Assembly (NCBI GenBank): GCA_016235815.1
Contig: JACRIM010000041.1
Location: forward strand, 62,001-126,000
Length of the DNA stretch: 64,000 nucleotides
Direction of reading: 5' to 3'
DNA from: Planctomycetota bacterium
Lineage (GTDB): Bacteria; Planctomycetota; Phycisphaerae; UBA1845; UTPLA1
The notes under the pieces were generated by a model. It searched no databases. It had not been told where the DNA came from and saw only the letters and a program-made list of their open reading frames with translations. A program made the position numbers and the translations under genes. Positions 60,419 to 64,000 of this stretch are shown here, piece by piece. Position 1 is the stretch's first letter, and each line of letters opens with the position of its first letter.

Positions 60419-63400
60419 CTACGGGCAACCGACCTCCTCATAGCAGCCGAGGTCGACGACGGGATATTTGTTGCAGTCGCCGTCGGTGATTCGCGCTTGA
60501 CCGGCGAAGTCATCGTCGGGGATGGGTTGCACACCGGGGACGGCCCAGTCGATGTCGGCCGGGTTGTCGCCGGCGTCGATGCAGGGTGAACCGGCCTGCA
60601 GGCTGTGATCCGTCACTGAAACAAACAATGGGTTGAGCGCGGTGTTGCCGGTGCCGCCGAGGGTGGCAAAGGCCTGCACGCAGCAGTAATTCACCGCGAC
60701 GGTGCCTGCTGCGACGTGGACCTGCGCGGATTCATCCGTGCCGCCGCTGTCGGAGTTGCTCCAGAGGATGCAGTTCGTGACATGCACATCGCCGGCGACG
60801 ACGTAGAGCGCGCCGCCCGACGCATCGGCGGTGTTCGAAGCGAGTGTGCAATTCGTAAGCGTGACGATGCTGGTCGAGCCTGCGACGGCCATCGCGCCGC
60901 CGAGGTCGGCATTGTTGTCGTGGAAGAGGCTGTTCACGACGGAGACGTTGCTATCGACGATGCTGATCGCGCCGCCCGGCCCGGTGGATTTGCCGATGCG
61001 ATTCACGACATTGCCCGAAAACTCGCAGCGTTCGAGAAGTACCGAGGCGCAATTCAGGAGCATCAGGCCGCCGCCCTCGCGCACGCCCGCACCCTGCGAA
61101 AGATTGTTGATGAATCGACATTGCATCAGTCGCGGCGAGCCGGCCGTGAAACACGCACCGCCGCCGAAGAAACCGAGATTCTCAGTGAAGGTGCAGTTCA
61201 CGATCGTGGGGCTGCCCGCATCCGAGAAAAGCCCGCCGCCGAACGAGTTGTTTCCGCCTCGAATGGTGACACCGTCGAGGATGGCGGAGGAGTTGGTGTT
61301 GGTCGCGTTCACGACGGCGAAACTGTTGTCAGCGTAATACGTGAACTCGGGCCCATCGTTGGCGGCGAGATCGCCGGTCAGAATGGAGTGGTGCGCGGCG
61401 GGGTCGCGCTGCGAGGCATCGGTCTCAGTGCCTGCGAATCCGCCAAGGATGGCGACGCCGTTTCGCAGTGTGAACGATGACGATTTGTTGCCGGGTGTGT
61501 AATTCGCGCCCACGTCGGGGGTGTAAGAACCGGCAGCGACCCAGATTTGCGTGATGAGGCTGTTGCACGCGGCGGTATCGAGGGCGTCCTGAAGACTGTT
61601 CATGGCGCCGGCCCAGGTGACGCCATCACCGCCGGAAGGGGCATCGCGCTTCACGCGAAGCACACCATCGGCGAAGTCGCAGCCGTCAGGCACGCCGTTG
61701 TTGTTGCAGTCGTAGCAGGCGAGATCGCCCTTGCAATAATTGAGTTCACAGACGTCGCCCACGTGGTCGCCGTCGCAATCGGCCTGATCGGTGTTGGCGT
61801 AGTCCGGGCAATTATCGCAGTCGTCGGGAACACCGTCCTTGTCGTAATCGCCGCTCTTGCTGAAGACCGTGATGGTCGATTCGCAGACGGACTCGTTGTT
61901 TTCGCCATCGAAGACGTGAACCGTCACGGGATGAACGCCAAGTCCGAGGATCGCACCGGCCGCGGGCTCCTGTGTGATGGATGCGATGCCGGAACAGTTG
62001 TCGGAGGCGTCGACGTACTCCGAGATGTCCGGCATCTCCGCCTCGCACGCCTGCGTCGTCGGGATTTGAATCGGGCCGCAGGAGGCAACGGTCGGCGGCA
62101 TCGTGTCGACGATTGTGATGAGTTGATGGCACGTCACGCTGAGACCGCAGCCGTCGGTGGCGGTCCAGACACGGGTGAATTGCCCCGTGCCGCCACGGCC
62201 GTAGTCATCGTAGTAATCCAGCGTGACCTCGGAGCACGTATCGATGGCCTTTGGTTCACCGGTGAATTCGGGATCGATGGAGTCCCCGCATTCAACTTCG
62301 GCGTCAGGATAGCATTCGATCAGCGGCGGCGTGGTGTCAACAATGTGAATCGTCTGAACACATGTCGCCATGTTGCCGGCGGTGTTTTCGGCAATCCACG
62401 TGCGAACGAGGTCGCCCGCGCCTGAACATTCCTGATCACCATACCACTCGTCGGAGTGCGTAATCGTAAGGTCGGGATCGCAATCATCGACCGCCGTGAA
62501 AACGCCGAGCAATTCCGGATCGGTGGAGTCGCCGCACTCGACGGTCGTATCAGCCGGGCAGGAGGTCGGTGTCGGCGTGGTGAAATACGCCTTGATGTCC
62601 GTGTGACAAACCGCTTCGTTGCCTGCGGCATCGGTGACCGTCAGCGTGATCTTTGCGTCGTCTTCATAGCTCGCGCCCGGCTCGGGGAATTGCGTGATTT
62701 CGAGCGACGGTTGCGAGGTGCAATTATCCGACACAACGAGTTGAGATCGCAGATCGGGAATGACGGCGGGGCACGAAGGGCCGACGGGCTGCGAAGTCGG
62801 CGGAGGACACGTGTGGATAATCGGCGGCGCAGCGTCTTCCACCGAGATGTCGAGCGAGCATGTCGCGGTGCGTCCGTCGGCGGTAGACGCTGTGAGCGTA
62901 ACAGTGGTGCCGGGCGGTCCAATGTGTGTACCGGGTGGCGGGGATTGCGTGATCGTCACGGGTACAATTCGAGTGCAATCGGGCGCGAGGTTCATCTGGC
63001 CGCGGAAGTCCGCAAGCGGAATGGTGCAGCCATCCAGCTCGGCGAGCGTCACGGCCGAAGGGCAGCCACTGACCACCAGGTCTTTGAGCACGCATTCGTC
63101 CGGAATGCCGTCGGCATCGCAGTCGGAACTCGTGCCACCGGAAATGTCGGTCGGATCATCGATGCCGTTGTTGTTGCAGTCGGCGGGCGGGGGGCTGATA
63201 ACGACGTTGAGGATTCCGCCGGCGTCGTAGTCGGCGCCGCGCGCGTAGGTGCCCGCGTGGAGAACGAAACCGACGGGGAGTTTGGCGATTGCATTGTCGG
63301 GAGCGATGCGCGCGGTGATGACGACTTGATCGGCAACGGTGCGGAGAATCACCTCCGTGGATTCGACGCCGGTCGCGGAAAGCAGGCGCGATGTGCGCCG

Positions 63401-63631
63401 GACTTCCTGACCGTTGGTGTTAAAGACGGCCTCCAGCGAGACCGCCACGCCCGAGTCGTTTTGCACGAGAACAAGAACGCTGTCGGGAGGAATGTCGGGC
63501 AACTGAGGAATCGGGCTGCCGCCGGGCAACTGAGAGAGCAGATCGGCGAGCAGATTGCAGCCCGGCTGGCTGACCATGAGAACAAGGGTCAGCAGCGAGA
63601 ACAACCCGGTCTTTCTCTGCGCAGTGATCAA
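60419..63631 (-). CDS. large lipoprotein with HYR-like, TSP3-like and beta-helix domains
   Basis: The 1070-residue product has a lipoprotein-type signal (MVSQPGC) and an N-terminal region with the DCNNNGIDDPTDI-type calcium motifs near 150-180. Several HYR-like immunoglobulin modules follow (about 190-590; C....TPP.(I/V).C plus TDAAGN and AVDDCD blocks, e.g. TVECGDSTDPELLGVFTAVDDCD), then TSP3-like repeats (about 595-640; DYDKDGVPDDCDNCPDYANTDQADCDGDHVGD). A parallel beta-helix (about 660-1060) carries GGGL, NCTF and GGA motifs. It is exported and probably tied to the outer face. It is not homologous end to end to the beta-helix protein at 47933. Confidence 0.83.
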   Translation of the reverse strand: MITAQRKTGLFSLLTLVLMVSQPGCNLLADLLSQLPGGSPIPQLPDIPPDSVLVLVQNDSGVAVSLEAVFNTNGQEVRRTSRLLSATGVESTEVILRTVADQVVITARIAPDNAIAKLPVGFVLHAGTYARGADYDAGGILNVVISPPPADCNNNGIDDPTDISGGTSSDCDADGIPDECVLKDLVVSGCPSAVTLAELDGCTIPLADFRGQMNLAPDCTRIVPVTITQSPPPGTHIGPPGTTVTLTASTADGRTATCSLDISVEDAAPPIIHTCPPPTSQPVGPSCPAVIPDLRSQLVVSDNCTSQPSLEITQFPEPGASYEDDAKITLTVTDAAGNEAVCHTDIKAYFTTPTPTSCPADTTVECGDSTDPELLGVFTAVDDCDPDLTITHSDEWYGDQECSGAGDLVRTWIAENTAGNMATCVQTIHIVDTTPPLIECYPDAEVECGDSIDPEFTGEPKAIDTCSEVTLDYYDDYGRGGTGQFTRVWTATDGCGLSVTCHQLITIVDTMPPTVASCGPIQIPTTQACEAEMPDISEYVDASDNCSGIASITQEPAAGAILGLGVHPVTVHVFDGENNESVCESTITVFSKSGDYDKDGVPDDCDNCPDYANTDQADCDGDHVGDVCELNYCKGDLACYDCNNNGVPDGCDFADGVLRVKRDAPSGGDGVTWAGAMNSLQDALDTAACNSLITQIWVAAGSYTPDVGANYTPGNKSSSFTLRNGVAILGGFAGTETDASQRDPAAHHSILTGDLAANDGPEFTYYADNSFAVVNATNTNSSAILDGVTIRGGNNSFGGGLFSDAGSPTIVNCTFTENLGFFGGGACFTAGSPRLMQCRFINNLSQGAGVREGGGLMLLNCASVLLERCEFSGNVVNRIGKSTGPGGAISIVDSNVSVVNSLFHDNNADLGGAMAVAGSTSIVTLTNCTLASNTADASGGALYVVAGDVHVTNCILWSNSDSGGTDESAQVHVAAGTVAVNYCCVQAFATLGGTGNTALNPLFVSVTDHSLQAGSPCIDAGDNPADIDWAVPGVQPIPDDDFAGQARITDGDCNKYPVVDLGCYEEVGCP

Positions 63632-63841
63632 CTGGACCCCTCTCCAACGGGCGGAAACCCCACCACATCTGTGACTTTGATTATACGCGGCGAACGTGGT
63701 TCAACTCGTGGATGTCGCCCGATAAGCCGCCGGAAAATACGGCATCGAAACGAGGGTTTGTCGGACCTGCGAGGACATTTGAGTTCGAAAAGGCGCTGGG
63801 ATGAACAGCGCGCGGCAGTGTGTTACGACCTATTGCACGAA

Positions 63842-64000
63842 TCAGGATTCGGGGCCGATTGGCACCACGACACGCACCGTGCAGGCGCATTCGCTCGTAT
63901 TGCCCGACCCATCGGTGGCGGTCATGCTCATCGTGGTGACCATGCCGCCCGGAAGCAGCGCGCCGGCGGGAATCGATTGACTAAATGTGAGCGGTGAGAC
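63842..64000 (-). CDS. C-terminal end of a HYR-like secreted protein
   Basis: The last 52 residues of a protein that runs off the right edge read VSPLTFSQSIPAGALLPGGM...SMTATDGSGNTSECACTVRVVV. The TDGSGN...C...V strand is the typical end of a HYR domain, as in the neighbouring large protein. The stop codon is at 63842-63844. The body of the gene is outside the window. Confidence 0.75.
   Translation of the reverse strand, partial: VSPLTFSQSIPAGALLPGGMVTTMSMTATDGSGNTSECACTVRVVVPIGPES

Noticed and set aside
62812-62820. Perfect DnaA-box 9-mer (tgtggataa)
   Set aside because: It is a single copy within a coding region, with no cluster or AT-rich unwinding element.
62456-63997. 513-codon open frame on the plus strand opposite the HYR-like lipoprotein
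   Set aside because: It is Arg/Gly/Ala-rich as expected for an antisense frame in GC-rich DNA, while the minus strand shows clear domains.

Overview
The window is GC-rich, densely coded bacterial DNA and looks chromosomal. It most likely comes from a planctomycete, possibly Phycisphaerae-like. Pointers are a prepilin-like protein with an H-x9-DG type C-terminal motif, large secreted proteins that mix dockerin-like EF-hands with calcium-binding Asp/Asn/Cys repeats, PEP-CTERM proteins, a receptor-type Ser/Thr kinase next to an ECF sigma factor, WD40 fusions, membrane proteins with a CxxC zinc ribbon, and a very long GreA-type protein of the kind known from Chlamydia. The assignment is inferred from gene content; no rRNA or tRNA gene was found.

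Layout. 1-8.7 kb: the truncated start of a UDP-sugar pyrophosphorylase, a 0.7-kb gap with a near-consensus promoter, a prepilin-like protein with a strong terminator, gmhA, a UbiA prenyltransferase, the long GreA and a PadR/HAAS-like pair under a palindromic operator. 8.8-16.3 kb: a VOC protein, a membrane protein, a HEPN/MNT toxin-antitoxin pair beside mmsA, a large lectin/dockerin protein and a PEP-CTERM protein. 16.3-26.2 kb: housekeeping and cell-envelope genes (receiver-DUF3052, S41-like lipoprotein, MltA, RNase Z-like hydrolase, GumK-like glycosyltransferase, DUF433, CoA-binding protein, GNAT, YdeI, VOC, HemW).

26.4-36.5 kb: an FHA protein, a TrmH-type RNA methyltransferase split by an in-frame 30-bp tandem repeat, membrane and flavin proteins, an FAH-family enzyme with a small downstream gene, and an ECF sigma/Ser-Thr kinase-TPR pair. 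36.6-41.3 kb: a TetR operon with a triple-SRPBCC/14-blade WD40 protein. 41.5-46.8 kb: a translationally coupled three-gene cassette (TIGR04255, unknown, DUF7689-like), three small lipoproteins in a row, alanine racemase and a perfect parS-like palindrome. 46.8-64 kb: a small XRE regulator, five large or medium extracellular proteins, an ECF sigma/anti-sigma pair, smpB, a PilZ protein, a GT-C-like membrane protein, gpsA and the tail of another HYR-like protein at the right edge.

The best candidates for something undescribed are the coupled cassette at 42184-43843, the TetR/SRPBCC/WD40 operon, the trio of tiny lipoproteins, and palindromic repeats that have entered coding sequence (27931-28309) or supply stop codons (21044-21100).
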